Below are positions 24,559 to 32,529 of a DNA stretch of 49,415 nucleotides, one piece after another. The notes beneath the pieces were generated by a model, which saw only the letters and a program-made list of their open reading frames with translations, was not told where the DNA came from and did not search any database. Location: NCBI RefSeq assembly GCF_022829385.1, contig NZ_JAKSXX010000250.1, forward strand, positions 1 through 49,415, in the 5' to 3' direction. Position 1 is the stretch's first letter, and every line of letters starts with the position of its first letter. A program made the position numbers and the translations under genes. This DNA is from Methylobacterium sp. J-070. GTDB lineage: Bacteria; Pseudomonadota; Alphaproteobacteria; Rhizobiales; Beijerinckiaceae.

Positions 24559-26169
24559 TCAGGCAAACGTCGAGAGGTCCTGGAACCAGTGCTGGGCCTG
24601 CACATACTCCTTCACGCGTGGCGAGAGTGCATGGGGATTGGTATCGTGCACCACCCAGACCTGCACGGCATCATCCACGACGATCTCGTGGATGCGCGCC
24701 AGCAGCCGGTTCTGCTCGTCGGTATCGAACGTGGATTTCACTTTGTCGCAGAGGAGGTCGACCTCTGGATTGTGGTAGTGGCTCCAGTTCAATCCGTTCG
24801 GGGCAATCTGCTTCGAATCGTAGAAGCGCAGGATCGCGTTGAACGGATCCGTGGTGACGTAGGCGACGTTACTTGCCGTGATCCCTTTGAGGCTCGGATC
24901 CGCTGCGCCTTGCCGCCACGCGGTGTAAGACACCTCCTGCTCGACCGTCTTGAACTCGACCTGGATGCCGATCTCGGCCCAGCTCTGCTGGATGAATTCG
25001 TTGATCGGCAGGGACAGCATCTGACCGGTTCCCCCGGTTGGGATCAAAATCGTGGCCTTCACGGGGTTCTGGACAGAGTACCCAGCCTCCCGCACGAGCT
25101 TGCGTGCCGCATCGACGTCGGTCTTGATCTGGAAGCCAGGCTTTCCGAACCACAGACTTGATTGTAGCACCTGACCAACAGCCGGCTGGGCGAGGCCGCC
25201 CATGAGCTGGACCACGCCTGCACGGTCGACGGCGAGGTTGGCGGCCCGACGCAGGCGCAGGTCGCGCCAGGGCGAGCCCTCCAGCATCGACAGATGGTAG
25301 TTCCAGACATGCGGCGTGTCGTTGCCGACGATGCGCATGCCGGCGGCCTTCAGGCGCGGGACCGCGTCGGGGGCCGGCAACTCGATCAGGTCGACATTGC
25401 CCGACAGGAGCGCGTTCACCCGCGCCAGGTCCTCGGGCACGCAGGTGAGCGTCAGCTTCGCGAGCTTGGGGACCCGCTTTGGGTTCCAGTAGGCGGCGTT
25501 GGGCAGGAGTTCGAGGCGCACCCGCGGGACCAGCTGACCCATCCGGAACGGTCCGGTGCCGGACGGCGCGAAGGCGAACTTCGCCCAGTCGCGGCCGACC
25601 GTCTCGTACTGCGCCGGCGAGGAGATCAGGAACCACAGCATCTGGTAGGGGAACAGGCTGTCCGGGCTCTTGGTCGTCACCTGGACGGTTTTGGCATCGA
25701 GCTTCCGGTAGGCCGCGACACCGGGCAGGCGCGGGCGGACCTGGGCGGCCTGCCGCTGGTCGAAATGCGGCGCCTCCTTGTTCAGCACCTTGTCGAAGTT
25801 CCAGATCACCGCGTCGGCATCGAACGCCGAGCCGTCGTGGAACACGACGCCCTCGCGCAGGTGGAAGGTCCAGACCTTGGGATCCGCCGGATCGCTCTCC
25901 CAGGCGGTGGCCAGTCCGGGGACCATCCGGCCCGGCCGGTCCGCGACGTCGAGCTCCCAGGCCACCAGCGGGTCGTACAGGGTCAGGCCGGTGAACTGGT
26001 AGCCGCCGGCGCCTCGGTCCGGCTGCCCGGTGGTCAGCGGCAGGTCGGTCATGGAGATGCCGTAGGTCAGGCTGCCAGCGGGGCTCGCGGCACGAGCCCT
26101 GCCGCCTAAGGCGGCCAGCGCCGCGCCTCCAGCCATCAGCGTTCGGCGGGTCGGGAAAACGCTATCCAT
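24559..26169 (-). CDS. ABC transporter substrate-binding protein, peptide/nickel family (SBP_bac_5)
   Basis: A 536-residue periplasmic binding protein. The N-terminus is a Tat-type signal, RRTLMAGGAALAALGGRARA. Family blocks are FTGLTLYDPLVAWELD, VPGLATAWESDPADPKVWTFHLREGVVFHDG, FAFAPSGTGPFRMGQ, LSGNVDLIELP and the late INEFIQQSWAEIGIQVEF. The family carries oligopeptides, glutathione or nickel to DppBCDF-type permeases. No permease or ATPase genes lie nearby, so it is an orphan component here. Pairing with the gamma-glutamyltransferase suggests that a gamma-glutamyl peptide such as glutathione is the ligand, an inference from context. Confidence 0.9.
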   Translation of the reverse strand: MDSVFPTRRTLMAGGAALAALGGRARAASPAGSLTYGISMTDLPLTTGQPDRGAGGYQFTGLTLYDPLVAWELDVADRPGRMVPGLATAWESDPADPKVWTFHLREGVVFHDGSAFDADAVIWNFDKVLNKEAPHFDQRQAAQVRPRLPGVAAYRKLDAKTVQVTTKSPDSLFPYQMLWFLISSPAQYETVGRDWAKFAFAPSGTGPFRMGQLVPRVRLELLPNAAYWNPKRVPKLAKLTLTCVPEDLARVNALLSGNVDLIELPAPDAVPRLKAAGMRIVGNDTPHVWNYHLSMLEGSPWRDLRLRRAANLAVDRAGVVQLMGGLAQPAVGQVLQSSLWFGKPGFQIKTDVDAARKLVREAGYSVQNPVKATILIPTGGTGQMLSLPINEFIQQSWAEIGIQVEFKTVEQEVSYTAWRQGAADPSLKGITASNVAYVTTDPFNAILRFYDSKQIAPNGLNWSHYHNPEVDLLCDKVKSTFDTDEQNRLLARIHEIVVDDAVQVWVVHDTNPHALSPRVKEYVQAQHWFQDLSTFA

Positions 26170-26468
26170 TTCGGGAACGCAGCTCCAAAGCGCGGTTGCG
26201 ACCTAGACCAGCCAAGCCAAATCTCGACCCGATCACTATGAAGCGGGTCTATTTATTTAGAAGATAAAAATTTGACTTTTGCGCCATTGTTTTGTGCAAA
26301 TGAGCAGCAAGTATAAGCAATTGCAGATGATGCGGCGAAGCGATTTCATCGAAAACAGACGCCGTGCACCGAGGACGGCGGAGGCGAACGACCGCCGGTG
26401 CGGGCTGCACGCGTAGCGCCCGTTCCTTTGCCGAGAGTGCTGGATGACGAGTGCAGGTCGACTTTGGA
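26170..26468. other. AT-rich intergenic region upstream of the binding-protein operon
   Basis: The 299 bp between two genes on the reverse strand contain a marked AT-rich block at about 26245-26290 (TTTATTTAGAAGATAAAAAT), unusual in this GC-rich DNA. It lies in a position suited to the promoter of the binding-protein/gamma-glutamyltransferase operon. No exact -35/-10 pair is assigned. No gene is seen. Confidence 0.4.
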
Positions 26469-27776
26469 TCACACGTCGAGCGTGGTGTCTCGCTCCCACG
26501 CGGTGAAATGGGCGCAGTAGCTGTCCCACTCGCCCCGTTTTAGCTTGAGATAGGCGGCCGAGAAGGCGCCGCCCAGATTCGCCCGCAGGGCTTCGTCGGC
26601 CTCGAAGGCGCGCAGGGCGTCGAGCAGGTTGAGCGGCAGGCGCGGGGCGCCGGTGACCGTGTGGCCGTCGCGGTACATGTCGACGTCGCTGTGCGGTCCG
26701 GGATCGGCGGCGTGCGCTAGCCCGTCGAGGCCCGCCGCCAGGATCGCCGCCTGGAGTAGATAGGGATTGGCCGCGCCGTCGGGCAGGCGCAGCTCGAACC
26801 GACCCGGTCCGGGCACCCGGACCATGTGGGTGCGGTTGTTGCCCGTCCAGGTCACGGCGTTGGGCGCCCAGGTCGCCCCCGAGATCGTACGGGGCGCGTT
26901 GATGCGCTTGTAGGAGTTGACCGTCGGGTTGGTGATCGCCGCAAGCGCCGGGGCATGCCGCATGATCCCGCCGAGGAAGTGTCGGCCCCGGGCCGACAGG
27001 CCGAAGGGCATGTCCGGATTCGCGAAGGCGTTCTCGGTCCCGGCCGTGTTCCACACTGAGACGTGGCAGTGGCAGCCGTTGCCGGTCAGCCCCGGGAATG
27101 GCTTCGGCATGAAGGTCGCTCGCAGGCCGTGCCGCTCGGCCACCGACTTGACCATGAACTTGAAGAAGGCGTGCTTGTCGGCGGTGGCGAGCGCGTCGTC
27201 GTATTCCCAGTTCATCTCGAACTGGCCGTTCGCGTCCTCGTGGTCGTTCTGGTAGGGCCTCCAGCCGAGCGCCAGCATGTGGTCGCAGATCTCGGTGATC
27301 ACGTCGTAGCGGCGCATCAGCGCCTGCTGGTCATAGCAGGACTTCTCCGCCCGGTCGTGGCGATCGGCGATCGCCGCCCCGTCCTGGCTCAGCAGGAAGA
27401 ACTCCGCCTCGACGCCGGTCTTGACCCGCAGACCCTCGGCGGCGGCCCGGGCCACGAGCCGCTTCAGCACCACCCGGGGTGCCTGATCGACGGGCGCCTC
27501 AGCCATGGTGCAGTCGGCCGCCACCCAGGCGACGTCCGGCTTCCAGGGCAGGCGAATCACCGAGGCGGCGTCTGGCATGGCGAACAGGTCGGGATGGGCC
27601 GGGGTAAGGTCGAGCCAGGTGGCGAAGCCCGCGAAGCCCGCGCCCTCGCGCTGCATGTCCCCGATCGCCTGCGCCGGCACCAGTTTGGCACGCTGGCAGC
27701 CGAACAGGTCCGTGTAGGAGATCATGAAGTACCGCACGCCGTGCTCGGCGGCGTAGGCGGAAAGGTCGATCGTCAC
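26469..27776 (-). CDS. Type III glutamine synthetase-like ligase (GlnT or gamma-glutamylmethylamide synthetase GmaS)
   Basis: A 435-residue glutamine-synthetase-fold ligase. It begins DLSAYAAEHGVRYFMISY, with TDLFGCQRAKLVPAQAIGDM, the metal-binding GVEAEFFL, DHEDANGQFEMNWEYDDA, GNGCHCHVSVW and the ATP-site NPTVNSYKRINAPR, then RVPGPGRFELRLPDGAANPY. Rhizobial GlnT (glutamate plus ammonia) and methylotroph GmaS (glutamate plus methylamine giving gamma-glutamylmethylamide) share all these blocks, so the substrate cannot be fixed by eye. The split glutamate-synthase-like genes directly upstream favour GmaS. The start is GTG. It is the last gene of that operon, 71 bp after the synthase. Confidence 0.9.
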   Translation of the reverse strand: MTIDLSAYAAEHGVRYFMISYTDLFGCQRAKLVPAQAIGDMQREGAGFAGFATWLDLTPAHPDLFAMPDAASVIRLPWKPDVAWVAADCTMAEAPVDQAPRVVLKRLVARAAAEGLRVKTGVEAEFFLLSQDGAAIADRHDRAEKSCYDQQALMRRYDVITEICDHMLALGWRPYQNDHEDANGQFEMNWEYDDALATADKHAFFKFMVKSVAERHGLRATFMPKPFPGLTGNGCHCHVSVWNTAGTENAFANPDMPFGLSARGRHFLGGIMRHAPALAAITNPTVNSYKRINAPRTISGATWAPNAVTWTGNNRTHMVRVPGPGRFELRLPDGAANPYLLQAAILAAGLDGLAHAADPGPHSDVDMYRDGHTVTGAPRLPLNLLDALRAFEADEALRANLGGAFSAAYLKLKRGEWDSYCAHFTAWERDTTLDV

Positions 27777-27847
27777 GGCGGCCCCCTAAGCACAGATCGG
27801 TGGGAGCCGGCCGCGCCCCAACCGGCGCGACCGGCGGGGTCGAAGGG

Positions 27848-29176
27848 CTAGAAGCCCGCTTTGCCCGGGTACCAGTCGGTGCCGGCCAGCGGCACGCGGG
27901 CCATGGCGGCGGCCTCCAGGGTCAGCGCCACGAGGTCTTCCGGCTCCAGATTGTGGAGGTGGTTGTGGCCGCAGGCGCGGGCGATCGTCTGCGCCTCCAG
28001 GGTCATCACCTTCAGGTAGTTGGCCAGACGCCGGCCGGCGCGCACCGGGTCGAGCCGGGCCATCAACTTGGGATCCTGCGTGGTGATGCCCGCGGGGTCG
28101 CGGCCCTCGTGCCAGTCGTCGTAGGCGCCCGCGGTGGTGCCGAGCTTGCGGTACTCCTCCTCGTAGGCCGGGTCGTTGTCGCCGATGGCGACCAGGGCGG
28201 CAGTGCCGATCGAGACCGCGTCCGCCCCCAGCGCGATGGCCTTGGCGACGTCCGCGCCCGAGCGGATGCCCCCCGAGATCACGAGTTGCACGCTCCGGTG
28301 CAGGCCGAGATCCTGCAGCGCCTGCACGGCGGGCCGGATGCAGGCCAGCGTCGGCTGGCCGACATGCTCGATGAACACGTCCTGGGTCGCCGCCGTGCCG
28401 CCCTGCATGCCGTCGAGGACGATCACGTCGGCCCCGGCCTTGGCGGCGAGCGCGGTGTCGTAATAGGGCCGAGCACCGCCGACCTTCACGTAGATCGGCT
28501 TCTCCCAGTCGGTGATCTCGCGCAACTCCCCGATCTTGATCTCGAGATCGTCCGGGCCGGTCCAGTCCGGATGGCGGCAGGCGGAGCGCTGGTCGATGCC
28601 CTTGGGCAGGTCGCGCATGGCGGCGACCCGGTCGGAGATCTTCTGGCCGAGCAGCATGCCGCCACCGCCGGGCTTGGCGCCCTGGCCGACCACCACCTCG
28701 ATGGCGTCGGCGCGCCGGAGATCCCGCGGGTTCATGCCGTAGCGGGACGGCAGGTACTGGTAGACAAGGATCTCGGAATGGCCGCGCTCCTCGTCGGTCA
28801 TGCCGCCGTCACCGGTGGTGGTGGAGGTGCCGGCCAGCGTCGCGCCGCGGCCGAGCGCCTCCTTGGCGTTGGCGGACAGGGATCCGAAGCTCATGCCGGC
28901 GATGGTGACCGGGATCTTCAACGCGATCGGCTTTTTCGCGAAGCGTGTGCCGAGGGTGACCCCGGTCCCGCAGGTCTCCCGATAGCCCTCCAGCGGGTAA
29001 CGCGACATCGAGGCGCCGAGGAACAGCAGGTCGTCGAGATGCGGCAGCTTGCGCTTCGTGCCGCCGCCGCGGATGTCGTAGATGCCGGTGGCCGCCGCCC
29101 GGCGGATCTCCGCCAGCGTGTGGTCGTCGAAGGTCGCCGACTTGCGCGGCGGCATCGGCGGGTTCTGGTAGGTCAT
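27848..29176 (-). CDS. FMN-binding glutamate-synthase-like protein (MgsC/GlxD type)
   Basis: A 442-residue protein matching the central FMN/synthase domain of glutamate synthase. Visible blocks are PVTIAGMSFGSLSANAKEAL, TSTTTGDGGMTDEER, IEVVVGQGAKPGGGGML, IYVKVGGARPYYDTALAAKA, GADVIVLDGMQGGTAATQ and ISGGIRSGADVAKAIALGAD, which make the TIM barrel and FMN site. In N-methylglutamate synthase this subunit (MgsC) joins methylamine-derived nitrogen to 2-oxoglutarate. It works with the GXGXG and amidotransferase subunits encoded immediately upstream. A GGGAGACC box precedes the ATG. The gap from the GXGXG gene is 14 bp. Confidence 0.9.
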   Translation of the reverse strand: MTYQNPPMPPRKSATFDDHTLAEIRRAAATGIYDIRGGGTKRKLPHLDDLLFLGASMSRYPLEGYRETCGTGVTLGTRFAKKPIALKIPVTIAGMSFGSLSANAKEALGRGATLAGTSTTTGDGGMTDEERGHSEILVYQYLPSRYGMNPRDLRRADAIEVVVGQGAKPGGGGMLLGQKISDRVAAMRDLPKGIDQRSACRHPDWTGPDDLEIKIGELREITDWEKPIYVKVGGARPYYDTALAAKAGADVIVLDGMQGGTAATQDVFIEHVGQPTLACIRPAVQALQDLGLHRSVQLVISGGIRSGADVAKAIALGADAVSIGTAALVAIGDNDPAYEEEYRKLGTTAGAYDDWHEGRDPAGITTQDPKLMARLDPVRAGRRLANYLKVMTLEAQTIARACGHNHLHNLEPEDLVALTLEAAAMARVPLAGTDWYPGKAGF

Positions 29177-29190
29177 GCCCGGTCTCCCGC

Positions 29191-29877
29191 TCAGTAGGCG
29201 TCGGCGTTGTCGATGTTGAAGCTGTAGAGCTGGCGCGCCGAGCCGTAGCGGCGGAATTCCTCAGGCCGGGCGTCGGCGACCCCGGCTCGGTCCAAGAGCA
29301 CCGCCAAGTGCTCCAGGTGCTCGGGGCGCATCGGCTTCTCGATGCAGTCAGCCCCGAGGCTCGTCACGCGGCCGCGGACGAACAGCTTGGCCTCGTACAA
29401 GGAATCGCCTAGCGCCTCGCCGGCATCGCCCAGCACCACCAGGGAGCCGGACTGGCCCATGAAGGCCGACATGTGCCCGATGGAGCCGTGCACGACGATG
29501 TCGATCCCCTTCATGGAGATGCCGCAGCGCGAGGCCGCGTTGCCCTTGATGACGAGGAGGCCCCCGCGCCCGGTGGCCCCGGCATATTGCGAGGCGTCGC
29601 CCTCGATCACCACGGTGCCGGACATCATGTTCTCGGCGACGCCGGGCCCGGCCGAGCCCTGCACCGTGACGGTGCCGCCGTCGTTCATGCCGGCGCAGTA
29701 ATAGCCCACGGAGCCTCGCACCGTGACGGTGACGGGCCCGTCGATCCCGACCGCCACCGCGTGCTGACCCCTGGGATTCAGCACCTCGAAGGCGGTGTCG
29801 TTGGCGCCGGCGGCGACGCCGTGAAGGGCCTGGTTCAGGGCGCGCAGGGGCGTCGCCGCCAGATCGAAGACGGGCAT
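29191..29877 (-). CDS. GXGXG-motif protein, glutamate synthase C-terminal-like subunit (MgsB/GlxC type)
   Basis: A 228-residue right-handed beta-helix subunit equal to the C-terminal domain of glutamate synthase. Repeated G-rich rungs are visible: VTVRGSVGYYCAGMNDGGTV, VQGSAGPGVAENMMSGTVVI, GRGGLLVIKGNAASRCGISM, VVHGSIGHMSAF and LVVLGDAGEALGDSLYEA. In N-methylglutamate synthase it acts with MgsA and MgsC as the structural bridge. Its start overlaps the 3' end of the amidotransferase gene by 43 bases in another frame, so coupling is tight. Confidence 0.88.
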   Translation of the reverse strand: MPVFDLAATPLRALNQALHGVAAGANDTAFEVLNPRGQHAVAVGIDGPVTVTVRGSVGYYCAGMNDGGTVTVQGSAGPGVAENMMSGTVVIEGDASQYAGATGRGGLLVIKGNAASRCGISMKGIDIVVHGSIGHMSAFMGQSGSLVVLGDAGEALGDSLYEAKLFVRGRVTSLGADCIEKPMRPEHLEHLAVLLDRAGVADARPEEFRRYGSARQLYSFNIDNADAY

Positions 29878-30818
29878 GGACGGGTCCGTGGTGATGGCGG
29901 CGGGGCGGCACAGGCGGCGTGCCGCTGGTCCCAGAAATAGACGGTCGCCGGCTCGGGCTCCCAGACCCGGGCGGCCTCGATCCCCGGCAGGCCGACCAGC
30001 GCCCGGTATTCCGATCCGAAGGCGACGTATCGGTCGGTCTCGGCGAGGATCGCCGGCTTGCAGGCGATCGGGTCGCGCAGCACGCCGAAGCCGGACTTGG
30101 TGCCGACCACGAAGGTGAAGAAGCCGTCGAGGTCCTTCAGGGCCCCCGCCAGCGCCGCGCCGAGGTCGCGGCCCCGCGCCATCGCGGTGGTGAGGTAGGC
30201 CGCCGCGACCTCGGAATCGTTCTGGGTCTCAAAGGCCATGCCGTCGCGGGCGAGGCTCCGGCGCAGGTTGTTGTGGTTCGACAACGAGCCGTTGTGGACG
30301 AGGCACTGGTCGGCGCCTGTGGAGAAAGGGTGCGCGCCCATGGTCGTCACCGCCGATTCCGTCGCCATCCGGGTGTGACCGATCCCGTGGGTGCCCGACA
30401 TCCCTGCGATGCCGAAGCGCGTGACCACGTCCTTCGGCAGGCCGACTTCCTTGTAGATCTCGACGCTCTCGCCCGCGCACATGACGCGCAGGTCTGGTGA
30501 GAGGCCCCTCAGGGCGTCCTGCGTCGCCGCGAGCCGGTTGGTGGCGACCGCGATCACCGCGTGCGAACTCTTCACGGCGACGCACGCGGAGCAACCGGAG
30601 ACCTCCGCGAGGCGCCGCTCCAGCCCGGCAAAATCCGCCTCGGGCCGGACCGATTGCACGGTGATCTTCGACAGGCCGGGGACCGGCGGCCCGTAGATCG
30701 CCAACCCCGCCGAATCCGGCCCGCGATCCGTCATGGTGACGAGCATGTCGGCGAGCAGCGCGCCGAGTTGTGTCTCCAGGGCGGGGTCCTTCAGGAACAA
30801 TCCGACGATGCCGCACAT
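29835..30818 (-). CDS. Class II glutamine amidotransferase (MgsA/GlxB type)
   Basis: A 327-residue Ntn-type amidotransferase. The start at 30818 gives MCGIVGLF, placing the catalytic Cys at residue 2 after Met removal, and GGAGGTGG lies just upstream. Further signature blocks are MTDRGPDSAGLAIYG, GIGHTRMATESAVTTMGAHPF, LVHNGSLSNHNNLRRSL, FETQNDSEVAAAYL and LDGFFTFVVGT. It matches the glutaminase domain of glutamate synthase as a separate subunit. In the N-methylglutamate synthase set it would take nitrogen from gamma-glutamylmethylamide rather than glutamine. It is the first gene of the four-gene operon ending in GlnT/GmaS. Confidence 0.9.
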   Translation of the reverse strand: MCGIVGLFLKDPALETQLGALLADMLVTMTDRGPDSAGLAIYGPPVPGLSKITVQSVRPEADFAGLERRLAEVSGCSACVAVKSSHAVIAVATNRLAATQDALRGLSPDLRVMCAGESVEIYKEVGLPKDVVTRFGIAGMSGTHGIGHTRMATESAVTTMGAHPFSTGADQCLVHNGSLSNHNNLRRSLARDGMAFETQNDSEVAAAYLTTAMARGRDLGAALAGALKDLDGFFTFVVGTKSGFGVLRDPIACKPAILAETDRYVAFGSEYRALVGLPGIEAARVWEPEPATVYFWDQRHAACAAPPPSPRTRPCPSSIWRRRPCAP

Positions 30819-30894
30819 GGCACCACCTCCGTCGCGGGTTCGCCCGGAGCATAGGCGGCCGCCATCTTGGAGATCAACCCCCAGGAAATAAGAT

Positions 30895-30907
30895 TTCTCC
30901 ATGAGAA
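30895..30907. promoter_or_regulatory. Candidate operator in the amidotransferase operon promoter region
   Basis: Inverted repeat TTCTC-CAT-GAGAA, next to an imperfect GGAAAT-AAG-ATTTCT repeat (30883-30897), in the 103-bp gap between the XRE-cupin regulator and the operon it precedes on the same strand. It is a plausible regulator-binding site. No convincing -35/-10 pair is assigned. Confidence 0.35.
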
Positions 30908-30921
30908 TTGATCACCGTGGA

Positions 30922-31608
30922 TCAGCCCGTCCCGCCGGATTGTGGATAGGCGATCACCGACAGGTAGCGGGCGGGTAGCGCGCGCAGCTCCGACGGACCG
31001 TGCGGGGCGTCGGCGTCGAAGAACAAGCTGTCGCCCGGCTGCATGTGGAAGTGCCGGTCCCCGTGCCGATACAGGACCTCGCCCTCCAACATGTAGAGGA
31101 ACTCCAGGCCCGCGTGCTGGAAGGTCGGGAACACGTCCGAATCGGTGGTGAGTGTGATCAGATACGGCTCGACCATGACCCCGCTGGTGTTCTCGTGGAT
31201 GTGCCCGAGCAGGTTATACTGGTGCCCCGCCCGGGTGCCGCGCCGCTCTAGCTCGACCCCCTCGCCGGCCTTGACGAAGACCGCGTTTCTGACCTCCTCG
31301 TACCCCCGGAAGAAGCCAGTGATCGGCATCCCGAGGGCCTGGGCGAGCAGCTGCAGCGTCGTCAGAGACGGCGAGATGTTGCCGTTCTCGATCTTGGACA
31401 GCATGCCGGGCGACAGGCCGGTGGCCGCGGCGAGATCCGCCGAGGTAAGGCCCAGCCGTTTGCGCCGCTCGCGCACCGCATGGCCGATCGCCCGTTCGAG
31501 GTTGTTCTCGCGCGGCTCGCGGACGGCATGGGGATCCTGTGATAGGACCGGTTCGCGCACCCGGTCCGGAGCATGCCGCGCCGTCCGGTTCGACGAGCCT
31601 GGCGGCAT
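30922..31608 (-). CDS. XRE-family regulator with C-terminal cupin domain
   Basis: A 228-residue regulator. The helix-turn-helix spans about residues 38-95 (IGHAVRERRKRLGLTSADLA, GLSPGMLSKIENGNISPSL) and the cupin domain about 140-220 (QYNLLGHIHENTSGVMVEPY, AGLEFLYMLEGEVLYRHGDR, MQPGDSLFFDADAPHGP). Such proteins sense small metabolites and usually control the adjacent catabolic operon, here the glutamate-synthase-like set 104 bp downstream. ATG 31608 is chosen over an in-frame GTG nine codons earlier because GAGGAGAGGG lies between them at good spacing. Confidence 0.9.
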   Translation of the reverse strand: MPPGSSNRTARHAPDRVREPVLSQDPHAVREPRENNLERAIGHAVRERRKRLGLTSADLAAATGLSPGMLSKIENGNISPSLTTLQLLAQALGMPITGFFRGYEEVRNAVFVKAGEGVELERRGTRAGHQYNLLGHIHENTSGVMVEPYLITLTTDSDVFPTFQHAGLEFLYMLEGEVLYRHGDRHFHMQPGDSLFFDADAPHGPSELRALPARYLSVIAYPQSGGTG

Positions 31609-31818
31609 GGCGGGTTCCCTCTCCTCGGCGATCACGAGCCGCGGCCGCGGCTGCGTGGCTCCCGGGCGCCCTGCCGCGGCGACAGACGCCTGTCAACGGC
31701 ACGATCTTTGACCCATCGGAGAAACACGAGAACCGGAAGGCCTTCGGATCGACGATCGGGCGCTCTTGTCACGAGATCGGCGGTCAGACGGCCGGCCCCG
31801 GGCCCGAGGCCGAATCCG

Positions 31819-32040
31819 TGCCCGGAGCTGGCCGATGCCCGGCTCTGCGGCGTGCGGGTGGCCGAGAGTTTCGCCGTCAGCCTAGATCAGGACGGGGCTG
31901 CCGTTCGCGCCGGCCTTCGCCTGCCCTGGAGCAGCGGGCAGGACGAGGTACAGGTCAACCGCCTCAAGCTGCTCAAGCGCTCCATGTACGGCCGAGCCAA
32001 GTTTGACCTGCTGCGTCGCCGCTTCCTCCTCGCAGCGTGA
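31819..32040 (+). pseudogene. ISL3-type transposase, C-terminal remnant
   Basis: The frame ends with VQVNRLKLLKRSMYGRAKFD followed by LLRRRFLLAA and a stop. This is the characteristic C-terminus of ISL3-family transposases (usual form GQVNRLKxLKRxMYGRAxFDLLR). Recognisable similarity begins about CPELADARLC at 31819. The rest of the roughly 400-residue protein, including the DDE core, is missing. No terminal inverted repeats were identified. Confidence 0.7.
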
Positions 32041-32529
32041 TCCACCAAACCCGACGGAGAGCCACTTCATTGGGGGGTATCAATCCCTGTGGGGACGGGC
32101 ATGGGTGTTTTGGATTTTGGAACTGTGTTCTCCTCGCCGCTGCTCGCGAACGGCGCCGGGTCGACTATGGCTGCTCTTTCGCTGCCTCAGCCCGAAAACG
32201 CATGCTACCGTGCGAGGGCGCCATCGGGTACGGGCTTCGGGGTCACCTGGGCGGATGCCGCCACCTGACAGGGCCAACACACGGCTCCGTCAGGCAGGAA
32301 CGCCCGTGCACGCGCCTCGCGTTGGTCCGGCCGAGTTCGCTTTATACTCCTGCTGTCCCGATCGCTCCGAAAGTCGCTGGTTCGCTTCGAAGAAGATCCG
32401 CCGTAGGAACGGACAGGATCTCGTCGACGCAAATCGGCTGTTCAGAACAACGGAACTAAGATCCTAATCCCGAAGTCGAACCCTTCGATCCGCCTGGTTC
32501 TCGGATAAGCGAGTTTAGTCCGCTGATGC
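32041..32529. other. Gene-poor segment after the IS remnant
   Basis: About 490 bp with no credible gene. Open frames exist on both strands, but their composition and lack of ribosome binding sites mark them as chance. The stretch probably combines leftover IS sequence with the 3' flank of the permease gene. No clear terminator hairpin was seen. Confidence 0.4.

Noticed and set aside
27800..29197. Long forward frame antisense to the FMN glutamate-synthase-like gene
   Set aside because: Translation is a Gly/His/Arg shadow without domains. The reverse frame is a well-kept enzyme.
32041..32459. 140-codon forward frame after the ISL3 remnant
   Set aside because: No ribosome binding site, mixed Arg/Cys-rich chance-like translation and no family.
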